DNA from: Alphaproteobacteria bacterium
Lineage (GTDB): Bacteria; Pseudomonadota; Alphaproteobacteria; UBA8366
Direction of reading: 5' to 3'
DNA length: 64,000 nt
NCBI GenBank assembly: GCA_028281325.1
Contig: JANQKC010000035.1
Location: 124,001-188,000 of the forward strand
A program made the position numbers and the translations under genes. Under the pieces are notes generated by a model. The model saw nothing but the letters and a program-made list of their open reading frames with translations, was not told where the DNA came from and ran no database searches. Of this stretch, positions 25,166 to 34,655 are shown piece after piece. Each line of letters starts with the position of its first letter. Positions within the stretch are counted from its first letter, which is position 1.

Positions 25166-26023
25166 ATGACGCAAGAACGGTCGAAAATGACCTTTGAGCA
25201 AGTGATCGAGCAGTTTCCCGGCCGTTTGACGAAAACCGACCGCCGGATCATCGAGGAACTGCTGACGAATCCGCGGGAAAGCGCCTTGCTGTCGCTGCCG
25301 GAGATCGCCAACCGGGCGAACGCGCATCCGACAAGCGCAGTCCGACTGGCGCAGAAGCTTGGATACAGCGGATATCCGGAACTGCGGTCGCAACTTCAGT
25401 CCGAAATGCTCGACGTTCCGACGCCGGCCGAACGCGTCCGCGCGCGGCTAGAGCATATGGATGGTCCATCGATCCTGTCGGCGCTTGTCGAAAGCGAGAT
25501 CGCGGCGCTGCAGGACCTCCCACGGAAGATTTCACAAAAAGACATCGAGACGGCGGCGCACGCGATCATACGCGCCCGCCGAATCTACGTCTTCGGCCGC
25601 AACCATGCGGCGACGCTGAAACAGCTTCTGACGCTGCGTCTGCAACGGTCCGGCTACATGGCGACGGCGATCGACAAGCATGGCAAGGAATTGGCCGACG
25701 AGCTGATCGATATGCGGGAGACCGATCTGGTGATCGGCTTCGCCTTCACCAAACCGCCCGAGGGCCTAGAGGACGTGCTGCAATATACGCAGGACGCCGG
25801 CGCGCTGAGCCTCGTGGTGAGCGATTATACCGGCGCGACGCTCAGGCCGAACCCGGACATTCTGCTGGCGGCGTCCCGGGGCGAACGCGGCGAATCGCAG
25901 TCGCTGACGGTTCCTTTGGCGGTCTGCAACACGCTGATCCTGGAAATTTCCCGGCTCGACGACGGCAAGTCGCTGACGTCTTTGGAGAAGTTGAACGAAC
26001 TCGAAGAGAAGTTCGGCAAATAA
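25166..26023 (+). CDS. MurR/RpiR family transcriptional regulator
   Basis: This 285-residue regulator has an N-terminal RpiR helix-turn-helix (about residues 20-85; SLPEIANRANAHPTSAVRL, LGYSGYPELRSQLQ) and a C-terminal SIS domain (about 125-255) that normally binds a phosphosugar, beginning ARRIYVFGRNHAATL and including DLVIGFAFTKPP. The second methionine at residue 8 is an alternative start. It sits 76 bp before the ABC transporter genes and is divergent from two GDPD genes, so glycerol-phosphate-type ligands are a plausible guess. Confidence 0.92.
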   Translation: MTQERSKMTFEQVIEQFPGRLTKTDRRIIEELLTNPRESALLSLPEIANRANAHPTSAVRLAQKLGYSGYPELRSQLQSEMLDVPTPAERVRARLEHMDGPSILSALVESEIAALQDLPRKISQKDIETAAHAIIRARRIYVFGRNHAATLKQLLTLRLQRSGYMATAIDKHGKELADELIDMRETDLVIGFAFTKPPEGLEDVLQYTQDAGALSLVVSDYTGATLRPNPDILLAASRGERGESQSLTVPLAVCNTLILEISRLDDGKSLTSLEKLNELEEKFGK

Positions 26024-26099
26024 GAAGCGCCGAACGCAAACGCGATGCCGGTCACGCCGGCGCCTACGATCCACTGTTACCGATTGGGAGTACAGAGGT

Positions 26100-27767
26100 A
26101 TGTTGAAACTTAAGACACTTACACGGCCGCTCGCCGCCGCGGCAATCGCCGTAGCGATGATCCTGCCGGCAAGTCAGACGGTGAAGGCCGACAACCGGCC
26201 CGACCTGACCATTGCAGTGAACAAGTTGCCGCGCGGACTGGAACCCGCCGTGCGCAGCGGCAATGTCGACGTCCGGGTCACCTATTCGATTTTCGACACG
26301 CTGATCCGACGCGATTTCCGCACCAAGACAGCCGACGGCAGCCCGAAACTGATCCCCGGCCTCGCCACGTCATGGAAACGGATCGATCCCAGCACGCTGG
26401 AACTGGACCTTCGCCAAGGCGTGAAATTCCATGACGGCGGCGCCTTCACCGCAGACGATGTGCTGTTCACCTTTTCGAAGGAACGCTTGACCGGTAAAAA
26501 CTCCGCCATCCCGCGCGGTCGCGCCTTCCTCGGCAATATCGACCGCGTGGAAAAACTGGGCGATCACAAGGTTCGCATTGTGACCAAGAAGCCCGACCTC
26601 GTGCTTGAACATCGGCTTTCCTCCTATGCGTCTTGGATCGTCAGCAAGGCGTCCTACTACAAATACAAAGAGCAGGGTGAAGAGGCGGTCGCGGCGGCAA
26701 AGGCCAAGATGGCGGCCAGCGGCGACGCCAAGAAGAAAACGCCGCATTGGATGCAGACGGCGATCAAGGAACTGACCTGGAATCCGGTCGGCACCGGCCC
26801 GTATAAATTCCGAGATTGGAAGTCCGGCGACTATGTCGCCTTCACCGCGAACGACGACTACTTCATGGGCAAGCCGGCGGCGAAATCCGTCACCTTCAAG
26901 GTCGTGCCGGAAACCTCCGCCCGGATCGCCGGCCTCGTCAGCGGCGAATACGATATCATCGTCGAAATTCCGCCGGATCAGATTCCGGTCGTGAAGAACT
27001 ACGAAGATCTGCAAGCCAAATCCGTGGTGATCGACAACTCGCATGTCGTGGTGTTCAACACGAAGCATCCGTCGCTGAAGGACAAGCGGGTCCGCCAGGC
27101 GCTCAGCCTTGCCATCGACCGCAGCAAATTGATCAATGCATTGTGGGGCGGCGAGACCTTTACGGCCAATGGCCATCAATTACCGTCGTTCGGCGCCCTG
27201 TACGACAAGAACCGTGTCGGGTACCGCTTCGATCCGGAAGCCGCCAAGAAACTGTTGCAAGAGAGCGGCTATAAGGGTGAGACGGTGAGCTACCGCTTCA
27301 TCCCCGGCTACTACACGAACAGCACCGAAGCGGCGCAGATCATCCAGGAAATGTGGAAAGCCATCGGCTTCAACATCAAGCTGGACCCGGTCGAGAATTT
27401 CAAGGCCGTCCGCGCCGAGGGCGTTGCGATCTACCCCTGGTCGAACACCTTCCGCTATCCCGACCCGGTCGGATCCATTTTCTTGAATTGGGGTCCGCTC
27501 GCGGCGGTTCAGCGCAAGCATAAGCTTTGGGAAGCGCCCGCCGCGTTTAATGACGGGATGATGACGCTGCTCGGCTCGGGCGATCAGGCGGAACGGCGAA
27601 AAGTCTTCCAGAAGACGCTAGATGTCTTCGAAGACGAGATGCCCGGTACGCTTCTGTACAATCCGATCTCGACCTATGGCGTCCGCAAGGGCATCGATTG
27701 GACGCCTTACACGCTGTACTACATGGATCTTCGGCCCGATAACCTGAAGATCACGGCGACCAACTAG
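26100..27767 (+). CDS. Dpp/Opp-type ABC transporter substrate-binding protein
   Basis: This 555-residue periplasmic family 5 binding protein has a signal peptide at residues 1-30 (RPLAAAAIAVAMILPAS, cleavage near VKA-DN). The mature part has the family features YSIFDTLIRRDF, LRQGVKFHDGGAFTADDVLF and the KDKRVRQALSLAIDRSKLI segment. This family usually binds peptides but also nickel, sugars, opines and glycerophospho-compounds. The flanking GDPD genes suggest a phosphodiester. A GGAGTACAGAGGT ribosome site precedes the ATG. A 14-bp hairpin follows the stop. Confidence 0.93.
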   Translation: MLKLKTLTRPLAAAAIAVAMILPASQTVKADNRPDLTIAVNKLPRGLEPAVRSGNVDVRVTYSIFDTLIRRDFRTKTADGSPKLIPGLATSWKRIDPSTLELDLRQGVKFHDGGAFTADDVLFTFSKERLTGKNSAIPRGRAFLGNIDRVEKLGDHKVRIVTKKPDLVLEHRLSSYASWIVSKASYYKYKEQGEEAVAAAKAKMAASGDAKKKTPHWMQTAIKELTWNPVGTGPYKFRDWKSGDYVAFTANDDYFMGKPAAKSVTFKVVPETSARIAGLVSGEYDIIVEIPPDQIPVVKNYEDLQAKSVVIDNSHVVVFNTKHPSLKDKRVRQALSLAIDRSKLINALWGGETFTANGHQLPSFGALYDKNRVGYRFDPEAAKKLLQESGYKGETVSYRFIPGYYTNSTEAAQIIQEMWKAIGFNIKLDPVENFKAVRAEGVAIYPWSNTFRYPDPVGSIFLNWGPLAAVQRKHKLWEAPAAFNDGMMTLLGSGDQAERRKVFQKTLDVFEDEMPGTLLYNPISTYGVRKGIDWTPYTLYYMDLRPDNLKITATN

Positions 27768-27788
27768 GACGGTTCCGGAAACCTACCG

Positions 27789-27823
27789 CGTGCTGGTCCC
27801 TGTCTCTTCCAGGGGCCGGCACG
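27789..27823 (+). terminator. Long intercistronic hairpin after the binding-protein gene
   Basis: A 14-bp uninterrupted stem (27789-27802 with 27810-27823, two G-T pairs) encloses a 7-nt loop. It is followed by a pyrimidine stretch without a U-run, so it is more likely a partial terminator or 3'-end stabiliser. Such hairpins let the binding protein be made in excess over the membrane components. Confidence 0.65.
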
Positions 27824-27850
27824 TTCCTTCCCTCCCGTTCGTGGCGGCCG

Positions 27851-28822
27851 ATGGCAAACCTGCTCGAAATCGATGATCTACGCATCCACTTCGACACCGA
27901 AGACGGTGTCGTGCCGGCGGTCGACGGGGTGACGCTGCATGTCCCCGAAGGCAAAACACTCGGCCTCGTCGGCGAAAGCGGCTGCGGCAAATCCGTCACC
28001 TGCCATGCGATCCTCCGGCTGACCCCGCCCAACGGCCGGGTCGTTTCCGGCAACATCCGCTTTCAGGACGAGGACTTGTTGTCCTTCGGCGACGCAAAGC
28101 TCAACACGATCCGCGGTCGCGACATTGCGATGATTTTTCAGGATCCGATGAGCGCCCTGAACCCGGTTCACCCGATCAGTCGGCAACTCACCGAAAGTCT
28201 GTCGCTTCATCAAGGTTTGTCGGGCGACGCGGCGAAGAAAGAGGCGCAGCATCTCTTGGAAATGGTCGGCATTCCCGACCCGGCCGCGCGTCTCAAGGAG
28301 TACCCGCACCAACTATCCGGCGGCATGAGCCAGCGCGTCATGATCGCGATGGCGCTCGCCTGCCGTCCCAAACTGTTGATCGCGGACGAACCGACCACCG
28401 CGCTGGACGTCACCATCCAGGCGCAGATACTCGATCTCCTGCGCGATCTGCAGCGCGAACTCGGCATGTCGATCGTCCTCATAACGCACGACCTCGGCGT
28501 CGTTGCCGAGATGGCCGATGTCGTCTCCGTCATGTATTGCGGCCGCATCGTCGAAGAAGCGCCCGTACGGGATCTTTTTCATCGGCCGCGCCACCCGTAC
28601 ACGATCGGGCTTCTCGGGTCCTTACCGCGTGTCGATCAGGATGTCGACGCACTCACGCCCATTCAGGGTTGGGTGCCCTCCCCCGCCGATCTGCCGGCCG
28701 GCTGCAGCTTTGCGCCGCGCTGCCCGCATGCCTCGTCGGTCTGCGATGAGACTATCCCCGGATTGAATGGCGCGACGCCGGCACACCCCGTCGCCTGCCA
28801 CCATCCGCGGGGGATCAACTGA
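27851..28822 (+). CDS. Dpp/Opp-type ABC transporter ATPase (DppD-like)
   Basis: This 323-residue cytoplasmic ATPase has Walker A GESGCGKS (about residue 39), the [12 protein letters not shown]-loop, signature [15 protein letters not shown] (about 155), Walker [13 protein letters not shown] and the H-loop ITHDLGVV. The C-terminal oligopeptide-type extension contains [13 protein letters not shown], whose cysteines are conserved in this subfamily. Its stop overlaps the ATG of the next ATPase by one base. Confidence 0.95.
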   Translation: MANLLEIDDLRIHFDTEDGVVPAVDGVTLHVPEGKTLGLVGESGCGKSVTCHAILRLTPPNGRVVSGNIRFQDEDLLSFGDAKLNTIRGRDIAMIFQDPMSALNPVHPISRQLTESLSLHQGLSGDAAKKEAQHLLEMVGIPDPAARLKEYPHQLSGGMSQRVMIAMALACRPKLLIADEPTTALDVTIQAQILDLLRDLQRELGMSIVLITHDLGVVAEMADVVSVMYCGRIVEEAPVRDLFHRPRHPYTIGLLGSLPRVDQDVDALTPIQGWVPSPADLPAGCSFAPRCPHASSVCDETIPGLNGATPAHPVACHHPRGIN

Positions 28823-29820
28823 TGGACGGGTATGTCCCCGCCAACGCGCCTTTGCTCGAAGCCGACGACCTGACGCGTCATTTCCGGGTCGGCGGCGGCA
28901 GTCTGTTCGGCCGGACAGCCCGTTTGCGCGCCGTCGACGGCGTCCGTTTCGCATTGAACCGCGGCGAAACGCTCGGCCTCGTCGGCGAGAGCGGCTGCGG
29001 CAAAAGCACGGCGGGCCGGCTCGTCCTCGGCATCGACACGCCGACATCGGGCACCGTGCGCTTCGAGGGCCGACCGCTTACAGACCTGTCGGTCGACGAA
29101 TGGCGGCGGTTGCGATGCGACATGCAGATGATCTTCCAGGATCCCTTTGGATCGCTCGACCCCCGGATTTCGGTGGCGTCGCAGATCCGGGAGCCGTTGG
29201 ATATTCACGGTATCGGCTCCACCGCGGACCGGAACGCCCAGGTGGACGACATGCTCGACGCCGTCGGCCTGCCCCGCGCGGCGAAGGACCGGTTCCCGCA
29301 CGAACTGAGCGGCGGCCAGCAACAACGGGTCGTCATCGCCCGCGCGCTCATCCTACAACCAAAACTCATCGTCTGCGACGAGCCGGTCTCCGCCCTGGAC
29401 GTATCGGTCCAGGCGCAGGTCGTCAACCTGCTCAGCGATCTGCAAGAACGCTTCAACCTCGCCTATCTGTTCATTTCGCACGACCTCGGCATCGTCCGGC
29501 ATATCTGCGAACGGGTTGCGGTGATGTATGTCGGACAGATCGTCGAACTGGCCGACCGGCCCAGTCTCTTCAAGCAGCCGCTGCATCCCTACAGCCAGGC
29601 GCTGATCTCCGCCATTCCCATTCCGGACCCGGACGTGACCCGCGAGACGATGCTGCTGCAAGGCGATCCGCCCAGTCCGATCTCGGTGCCGAGCGGCTGC
29701 CGCTTCCATACACGCTGTCCTTTCGCGGAAGACACGTGCCGCACCGAGGAGCCCGCGCTTCGCGACATCGCGCCAGGCCGGACCGTGGCCTGTCATTTTG
29801 CCGAACGGTGGTTGTCGTGA
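28822..29820 (+). CDS. Dpp/Opp-type ABC transporter ATPase (DppF-like)
   Basis: This is a 332-residue ATPase with Walker [12 protein letters not shown], the QDPFGSLDPR Q-loop, signature LSGGQQQRVVIARAL, Walker B IVCDEPVSALD and H-loop SHDLGIV. The extension CRFHTRCPFAEDTC follows. It pairs with the preceding ATPase to drive one transporter. It ends GTGA, where the GTG starts the next permease gene. Confidence 0.95.
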   Translation: MDGYVPANAPLLEADDLTRHFRVGGGSLFGRTARLRAVDGVRFALNRGETLGLVGESGCGKSTAGRLVLGIDTPTSGTVRFEGRPLTDLSVDEWRRLRCDMQMIFQDPFGSLDPRISVASQIREPLDIHGIGSTADRNAQVDDMLDAVGLPRAAKDRFPHELSGGQQQRVVIARALILQPKLIVCDEPVSALDVSVQAQVVNLLSDLQERFNLAYLFISHDLGIVRHICERVAVMYVGQIVELADRPSLFKQPLHPYSQALISAIPIPDPDVTRETMLLQGDPPSPISVPSGCRFHTRCPFAEDTCRTEEPALRDIAPGRTVACHFAERWLS

Positions 29821-30755
29821 ACTTCCGGTTTCTATGCATAAAACTGCTGCGCGCCTTGGTCACGGTGATGATCGTCCTGACCTTCGTCTTCATCGTTCTG
29901 CGGGTTTCGGGCGACCCGGTCGAAACGATGCTCGGCGACGAAGCCGACCCGGAAGTCGTCGAATTCTATCGCGACAAATACGGGCTCGACCGACCGATCT
30001 ACGAGCAGTATTTCCTATACTTCAAAGGCGTCTTCAGCGGCGACCTCGGATTCTCCTTCAAGGACGAGCGCGACGCCATCGAAGTGGTCGCCGAGCGTAT
30101 TCCCAGAACCTTGCAACTCGGCCTGGCCTCCTTTGCCTTCAGTATCTTCCTCGGTGTGCCGCTCGGCATACTGGCGGCGCTCAACCGGAACACGGCGCTG
30201 GACCGGTTCACGATGGGGTTCGCCGTTTTCGGCTACAGCATCCCCAATTTCTTCCTTGGGATCGTACTGATCCTCATCTTCGCGATGTGGCTGCGCATGC
30301 TGCCGAGTTCGGGCAGCGGCACATGGCTGCATTTGATCATGCCGGTCATCACATTGGGCACGGCCGGCGCGGGATCGCTCGCCCGTTTCGCACGCTCGTC
30401 GATGCTGGAGGTCCTGAACAAATCCTATATGCGGGCGGCCACGGCCAAGGGCGTGCCGCGCTCGCGGCGGATCGCCTGGCACGCGCTGCCGAATGCCGCC
30501 ATCCCCATCGTGACGATCATCGGATTCCGGCTGGGCGATATGGTGGCGGGCTCGGTCATCACCGAAACGGTCTTCGCCTGGCCCGGGGTCGGCAGGTTGC
30601 TTGTCACCTCGGTCAGCGGCCGCGATCTCGCGATCGTGCAGACTATCCTGATCCTGGTCGCACTGACCATGGTGACGGCAAACCTGATCGTCGACTTGAT
30701 TTACGGATGGATCGATCCGCGCATCCGCGTCAGCAGTTCGATGGACAAGGACTAG
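29817..30755 (+). CDS. Dpp/Opp-type ABC transporter permease (DppB-like)
   Basis: This 312-residue inner-membrane protein has about six helices. It starts at GTG 29817 within GTGA, overlapping the previous stop by 4 bp, as expected for a coupled operon. A longer open frame that runs upstream through the ATPase gene is rejected. Features are LRALVTVMIVLTFVFIVLRV (first helix), the GDPVETMLGDEA segment, DRPIYEQYFLYFKGVF, and the EAA-loop-like RAATAKGVPRSRRIAWHALP that contacts the ATPase. Confidence 0.94.
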   Translation: MNFRFLCIKLLRALVTVMIVLTFVFIVLRVSGDPVETMLGDEADPEVVEFYRDKYGLDRPIYEQYFLYFKGVFSGDLGFSFKDERDAIEVVAERIPRTLQLGLASFAFSIFLGVPLGILAALNRNTALDRFTMGFAVFGYSIPNFFLGIVLILIFAMWLRMLPSSGSGTWLHLIMPVITLGTAGAGSLARFARSSMLEVLNKSYMRAATAKGVPRSRRIAWHALPNAAIPIVTIIGFRLGDMVAGSVITETVFAWPGVGRLLVTSVSGRDLAIVQTILILVALTMVTANLIVDLIYGWIDPRIRVSSSMDKD

Positions 30756-30758
30756 GTC

Positions 30759-31637
30759 ATGGCGGAGATCACCCATGAACCACGCTTCCGCATCACCCCA
30801 CGCGTCTGGGCGAAGTATCCGCCGCTGGTGCTGGTCTGTTTCCTGTTTATCGCCGCCGTCCTGTTCGTCGCGATCTTCGCGGACTTCCTCGCGCCGAAAC
30901 TCTATACGACGCAGGACTTGCTGAACCGGCTCAAGCCGCCGTCATGGCTGGGCGGGCCGGAGCAATACCTGCTGGGAACCGACGAGTTGGGCCGCGATAT
31001 ACTGAGCCGGCTGTTCTTCGCAATCCGGGTCAGCGTCTTCGTCGCCATCCTGGGCACGATCATCGGTGCGGTTATCGGCACATTCCTCGGCTTCCTCGCG
31101 GCGCATTCACGCGGCTGGATCGAGGAAGGCATCATGATGATGGTCGACGTGCAGGCCTCCGTGCCGTTCCTGATCATCGCGCTGGCGGTGCTCGCCTTCT
31201 TCGGCAACAGCCTGACGCTGTTCATCATCATCATGGGCATCAACGGATGGGAAGCCTATGCCCGCCTGACCCGCGGCATGGTGCTGTCCGCCACGACGCA
31301 CGGTTACGCCGTCGCCGTGCGGTCGCTCGGCGCGCGGCCGCTGCGGATTTACGGCCGCCATATTCTGCCGAATATCGCCAGCGCCCTGATCGTGCAGTTC
31401 ACGCTGAACTTTCCCTCCACGATACTGCTGGAGACCTCGCTCAGCTTTCTCGGCCTCGGCATTCAGCCACCGCTAACCAGCCTCGGGCAGATGCTTGGCG
31501 CCGGGCGCGACCATCTCATCCTGGCATGGTGGATTTCCGTCATTCCCGGCTTGACGATTTTCTTCACCACCCTGTCGATCAGCATCGTCGGCGACTGGCT
31601 GCGTGATAGACTGGATCCGACCCTGCGCGGACGGTAA
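30759..31637 (+). CDS. Dpp/Opp-type ABC transporter permease (DppC-like)
   Basis: This 292-residue inner-membrane partner of the preceding permease starts 3 bp after its stop. It shows a cytoplasmic N-terminus, a first helix (PLVLVCFLFIAAVLFVAIF), the family motif LLGTDELGRDILSRL and the ATPase-coupling loop AVRSLGARPLRIYGRHILP. It completes a full five-protein importer (26100-31637). Confidence 0.95.
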   Translation: MAEITHEPRFRITPRVWAKYPPLVLVCFLFIAAVLFVAIFADFLAPKLYTTQDLLNRLKPPSWLGGPEQYLLGTDELGRDILSRLFFAIRVSVFVAILGTIIGAVIGTFLGFLAAHSRGWIEEGIMMMVDVQASVPFLIIALAVLAFFGNSLTLFIIIMGINGWEAYARLTRGMVLSATTHGYAVAVRSLGARPLRIYGRHILPNIASALIVQFTLNFPSTILLETSLSFLGLGIQPPLTSLGQMLGAGRDHLILAWWISVIPGLTIFFTTLSISIVGDWLRDRLDPTLRGR

Positions 31638-31654
31638 CCGAAAGGCGACGGAAC

Positions 31655-32077
31655 GTGAGCCAAAAACCAGACTGCAAGTTTTGCCAACTCGAAAGCAATG
31701 CCGACACCAACCCTCGATGGGTTGCCGCGTTCGACCATAGCTTCGCCATCGTGGATTCCCGGCAAACCTTCCGCGGCCGCACCACGCTGATCGTCCGAAA
31801 CCATTACGAAGACATGCTTGCCGTTCCCGAGCCTGAATTCGCCGCCATCAATCACGAACTCCGCGTCTTGGCGACGGCAATCCAAACCGCCTTCGCTGCT
31901 CAACGCATGAACTATGCGAATTACGGCAATGTGGTGCCGCATCAGCACTGGCATGTCGTCCCGCGATACGAAGGGGACTTGCGGTGGGGCGGCCCGCCGA
32001 TCGAACCCGACGCCGTGGAAAAGCTCGCCGATCACGAGTATGAAGAAATCGCCGAGAAGATTCGGTCGGCGCTTTAA
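31655..32077 (+). CDS. HIT family protein
   Basis: This 140-residue protein starts at GTG after an AAAGGCGA ribosome site. The histidine triad is PHQHWHVV (H96, H98, H100), preceded by NYGNVVPH. HIT enzymes hydrolyse nucleoside phosphoramidates, dinucleoside polyphosphates or other phosphoanhydrides. A CKFC pair at residues 7-10 near the N-terminus is seen in several HIT proteins. It follows the ABC permease by 17 bp and precedes a metallophosphoesterase by 37 bp, so it likely belongs to the same phosphoester-utilisation operon. Confidence 0.92.
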   Translation: MSQKPDCKFCQLESNADTNPRWVAAFDHSFAIVDSRQTFRGRTTLIVRNHYEDMLAVPEPEFAAINHELRVLATAIQTAFAAQRMNYANYGNVVPHQHWHVVPRYEGDLRWGGPPIEPDAVEKLADHEYEEIAEKIRSAL

Positions 32078-32114
32078 CGAACGAGACGACCGAAACTCGA
32101 TCATCGAGTCCCGC

Positions 32115-32972
32115 ATGCCACCGCTCCGCATCGTCCAGGTTTCGGACACGCATCTCAGCCGGACCCACGCTTACTTCCAGGACAACTGGGACGTATTCGT
32201 GGACTGCATGGCCGAGGAGAAACCGGATTTCGTGTTCGTCACCGGCGACATATGCCTGAACGGGCCGAAGCATCCCGAGGATCTGTTATTCGCGCGAACC
32301 CAGATGGACCGGTTGCCCGTTCCCTGGCGCGCCATCCCCGGCAACCACGATATCGGCGATACGCCGCCGGACACCCGGCTCAAGGGACCGATCACGAAAC
32401 CCCGGCGCGCCGCCTATCGCACGGCTTTCGGCGACGATTACTGGGTGCAGGATTTAAGCGGCTGGCGCTTCATCGGCCTCAACGCGCAGTTGATGGAAAG
32501 CGGCCTGCCGGGCGAAGCGGCGCAATGGGCGATGTTGCTGGATGCCTTGCAGGACGCAGAGGCGCGACGGTGCGTCCTCCTGATCCACAAGCCGCTCTAT
32601 ACCAAGTCGGTCACCGAACGCGGGTGCTCGCTTCAGGCCCTCTGGCCCAAGAGCCGGAAACGCGTGCTCGCGTTGTGCGAGAAGTATAAGGTCAAGTTGG
32701 TGGCGAGCGGCCATCGCCACTGCTACCGCAGCCTGCGGCGCGGCGACACCCGCTTGGTCTGGGCGCCCGCCACGTCCTTCATCGACACCCGGAAGCCGAA
32801 GGACGGCCTCCGCCTCACCCGCCGTGTCGGCTACATCCGCTATTTCTTTGACGGCGCGACAGTGAAGCACGAATTCGTCGAACCGCCGCTCTTCGTCAAC
32901 ACCGACATGCGCAACTGGATGGCCGCGCACAAGTCGACGACGAAACTGCCGCCGCGCCCGCTCAGGCGTTAG
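32115..32972 (+). CDS. Calcineurin-like metallophosphoesterase
   Basis: This 285-residue protein has the dimetal phosphoesterase motifs VQVSDTHLS (D-x-H), FVFVTGDICLNG (GD), AIPGNHDIGD (GNHD), VLLIHKPLY and VASGHRHCY (GHxH). This set fits 3',5'-cAMP phosphodiesterase CpdA-like and glycerophosphodiesterase GpdQ-like enzymes. The context of two GDPDs and a transporter favours phosphodiester breakdown, but the substrate is not proven. The start at 32115 (MPPLRIVQVSD) is set by the first strand. The tail overlaps the convergent amidase by 11 bp. Confidence 0.92.
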   Translation: MPPLRIVQVSDTHLSRTHAYFQDNWDVFVDCMAEEKPDFVFVTGDICLNGPKHPEDLLFARTQMDRLPVPWRAIPGNHDIGDTPPDTRLKGPITKPRRAAYRTAFGDDYWVQDLSGWRFIGLNAQLMESGLPGEAAQWAMLLDALQDAEARRCVLLIHKPLYTKSVTERGCSLQALWPKSRKRVLALCEKYKVKLVASGHRHCYRSLRRGDTRLVWAPATSFIDTRKPKDGLRLTRRVGYIRYFFDGATVKHEFVEPPLFVNTDMRNWMAAHKSTTKLPPRPLRR

Positions 32973-34599
32973 GAAAACGCCAGGTGTTCGCCGGCTCGTC
33001 CTTGAATCCGTGTTCCCGCGGGATGCGCCCGGCCAAGGCCAACGCATGCGGCGCGGCCTCCAAGACCTGACGATAGATCTCTTCCGGCAGGTCGAGACCC
33101 GCCTGCGCCAACGCCATATCGACCCGCGCCCGCGTCGCGTCGTCGACATCGGAAATGTCGGTCGACATATCGGGCGTGCCCACCGGCAGCGGATCGTCCC
33201 CCGGCGTGAGGTCAGGCCGGCGGTCGCGCCACGGCGTTGCCTTCTCGAAGGCATATCCCGCTTTCAGGACGGTCGCGTCCTCGAAGGGCCGCCCGACGAT
33301 CTGCATCGGCAACGGCAACCCGGACTCGCTGAAGCCCGCGCAGAGCGATAGCGCCGGCCCCGCCGTGACATTGAACACGGTGGTGATCTTGGGTTTCTGC
33401 CAGAAGCTGACGGTCGAATGGTCGTCGAGCCGCGATGCCGGACCGTAGGTCGACGGCGCGATCAGCACATCGTATTTTTCGTAGATCGGACGCATCGCGT
33501 CGACCAGCTTGCGGCGCTGCTTTTGCGCCTGCACGTAGTCGTCGGCGGTGAACAAGCAGGCCGGAATCACGCGGCCCCGAAAATCGAAGCCGAAATCCTG
33601 CGGCCGTTCGCGCAGCATCGGGCTATGGATCGAGAACAGTTCCGATTCTGCGATCAACAATTTCACGTCTGTATAGACTTGCATCGGTTCGAGACGAACA
33701 TCCTCGACGACCGCCCCCAACCCTTGGAACACCTCTACCGCCGCGTCCATGGATTGGCGCGTCTCCTCGTTGGCCGGCAGTTCCTCTTCCCAAAAATGGC
33801 GCACGGCGCCGATGCGCAACCCGCGTATATCCTCGCCCAACCCGGCCCGGTAGTCCGGTACCGGCCGGCCGGCGCTCGCCGGGTCGCGCGGATCGTGCCC
33901 CGCCAGGACCTGGAGCATGATCGCGCAATCCTCGACCGTCCAGGTCATCGGTCCGCAGGTGTCGAAGGTGAAAGAGTTCGGCAAAACACCGTAGCGGCTG
34001 ACCAATCCGTAAGTCGGTTTCAGCCCCGCCAGACCGCATAGACCCGCCGGCGTGCGGATCGATCCGCCCGTATCACTGCCGAGCGCGCCCGGCAGCATGC
34101 CCGCCGCCACCGCCGCCCCGGACCCGCTGCTCGACCCGCCGGTGAAACAATCTGTCTTCCACGGGTTGCGGGCCGGCGGCCAGGGCAGGTCGAAGGACGG
34201 TCCGCCATGCGCGAATTCATGGGTGGACAGTTTGCCCATCAGGATCGCCCCGGCGGCCAGCAGCTTCGCGGTCGTCGTGGCGTCCTCCGCCGGGATGCGG
34301 TCCGCGCAGGTCTTCGAATGGCCCGTCGTCAGGACGCCCTTGGTGTCATAGATATCCTTCAACCCGAACGGCACGCCGTGCATCGGCCCGAGATAGACCC
34401 CACCGGCGATATCGCGTTCCGCCTCGCGCGCGGCGTCGAGCGCCGCATCCGCCGTGACGGTGATGAAGGCGTTGAGTTGCGGATTCAGCGCCTCGATCCG
34501 GCGCAGCAGGGTTTCGGTCAGGTCGACCGGCGAGAGCGTCTTGGATTCGAGCGCGGCGGCCATTTCCGTAATCGTCATGAAATGCATGTCGGCACTCAT
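32962..34599 (-). CDS. Amidase signature family enzyme
   Basis: This 545-residue amidohydrolase has the Ser-cisSer-Lys triad: lysine in PFGLKDIYDTKG (about residue 87), the serine-rich GGSSSGSGAAVAAG (about 165) and the nucleophile loop SDTGGSIRTPAGLCGLAGLK (about 185-204). The LMGKLSTHEFAHGG segment is also typical. It resembles GatA-like amidases that act on small amides or carbamates. Methionines at residues 5 and 8 are possible starts. It is followed on the same strand by nothing, and preceded by an MmgE/PrpD gene 56 bp away. Confidence 0.93.
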   Translation of the reverse strand: MSADMHFMTITEMAAALESKTLSPVDLTETLLRRIEALNPQLNAFITVTADAALDAAREAERDIAGGVYLGPMHGVPFGLKDIYDTKGVLTTGHSKTCADRIPAEDATTTAKLLAAGAILMGKLSTHEFAHGGPSFDLPWPPARNPWKTDCFTGGSSSGSGAAVAAGMLPGALGSDTGGSIRTPAGLCGLAGLKPTYGLVSRYGVLPNSFTFDTCGPMTWTVEDCAIMLQVLAGHDPRDPASAGRPVPDYRAGLGEDIRGLRIGAVRHFWEEELPANEETRQSMDAAVEVFQGLGAVVEDVRLEPMQVYTDVKLLIAESELFSIHSPMLRERPQDFGFDFRGRVIPACLFTADDYVQAQKQRRKLVDAMRPIYEKYDVLIAPSTYGPASRLDDHSTVSFWQKPKITTVFNVTAGPALSLCAGFSESGLPLPMQIVGRPFEDATVLKAGYAFEKATPWRDRRPDLTPGDDPLPVGTPDMSTDISDVDDATRARVDMALAQAGLDLPEEIYRQVLEAAPHALALAGRIPREHGFKDEPANTWRFPNA

Positions 34600-34655
34600 T
34601 GCTCACTCTCCGATGTGAATTGTGCATTGACGATCCGGAAGCAAAACCCGAAACG

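Noticed and set aside
28767-29816. N-terminal extension of the DppB-like permease
   Set aside because: It lies inside the second ATPase gene in another frame, and the GTG at 29817 in the GTGA overlap is the natural start.
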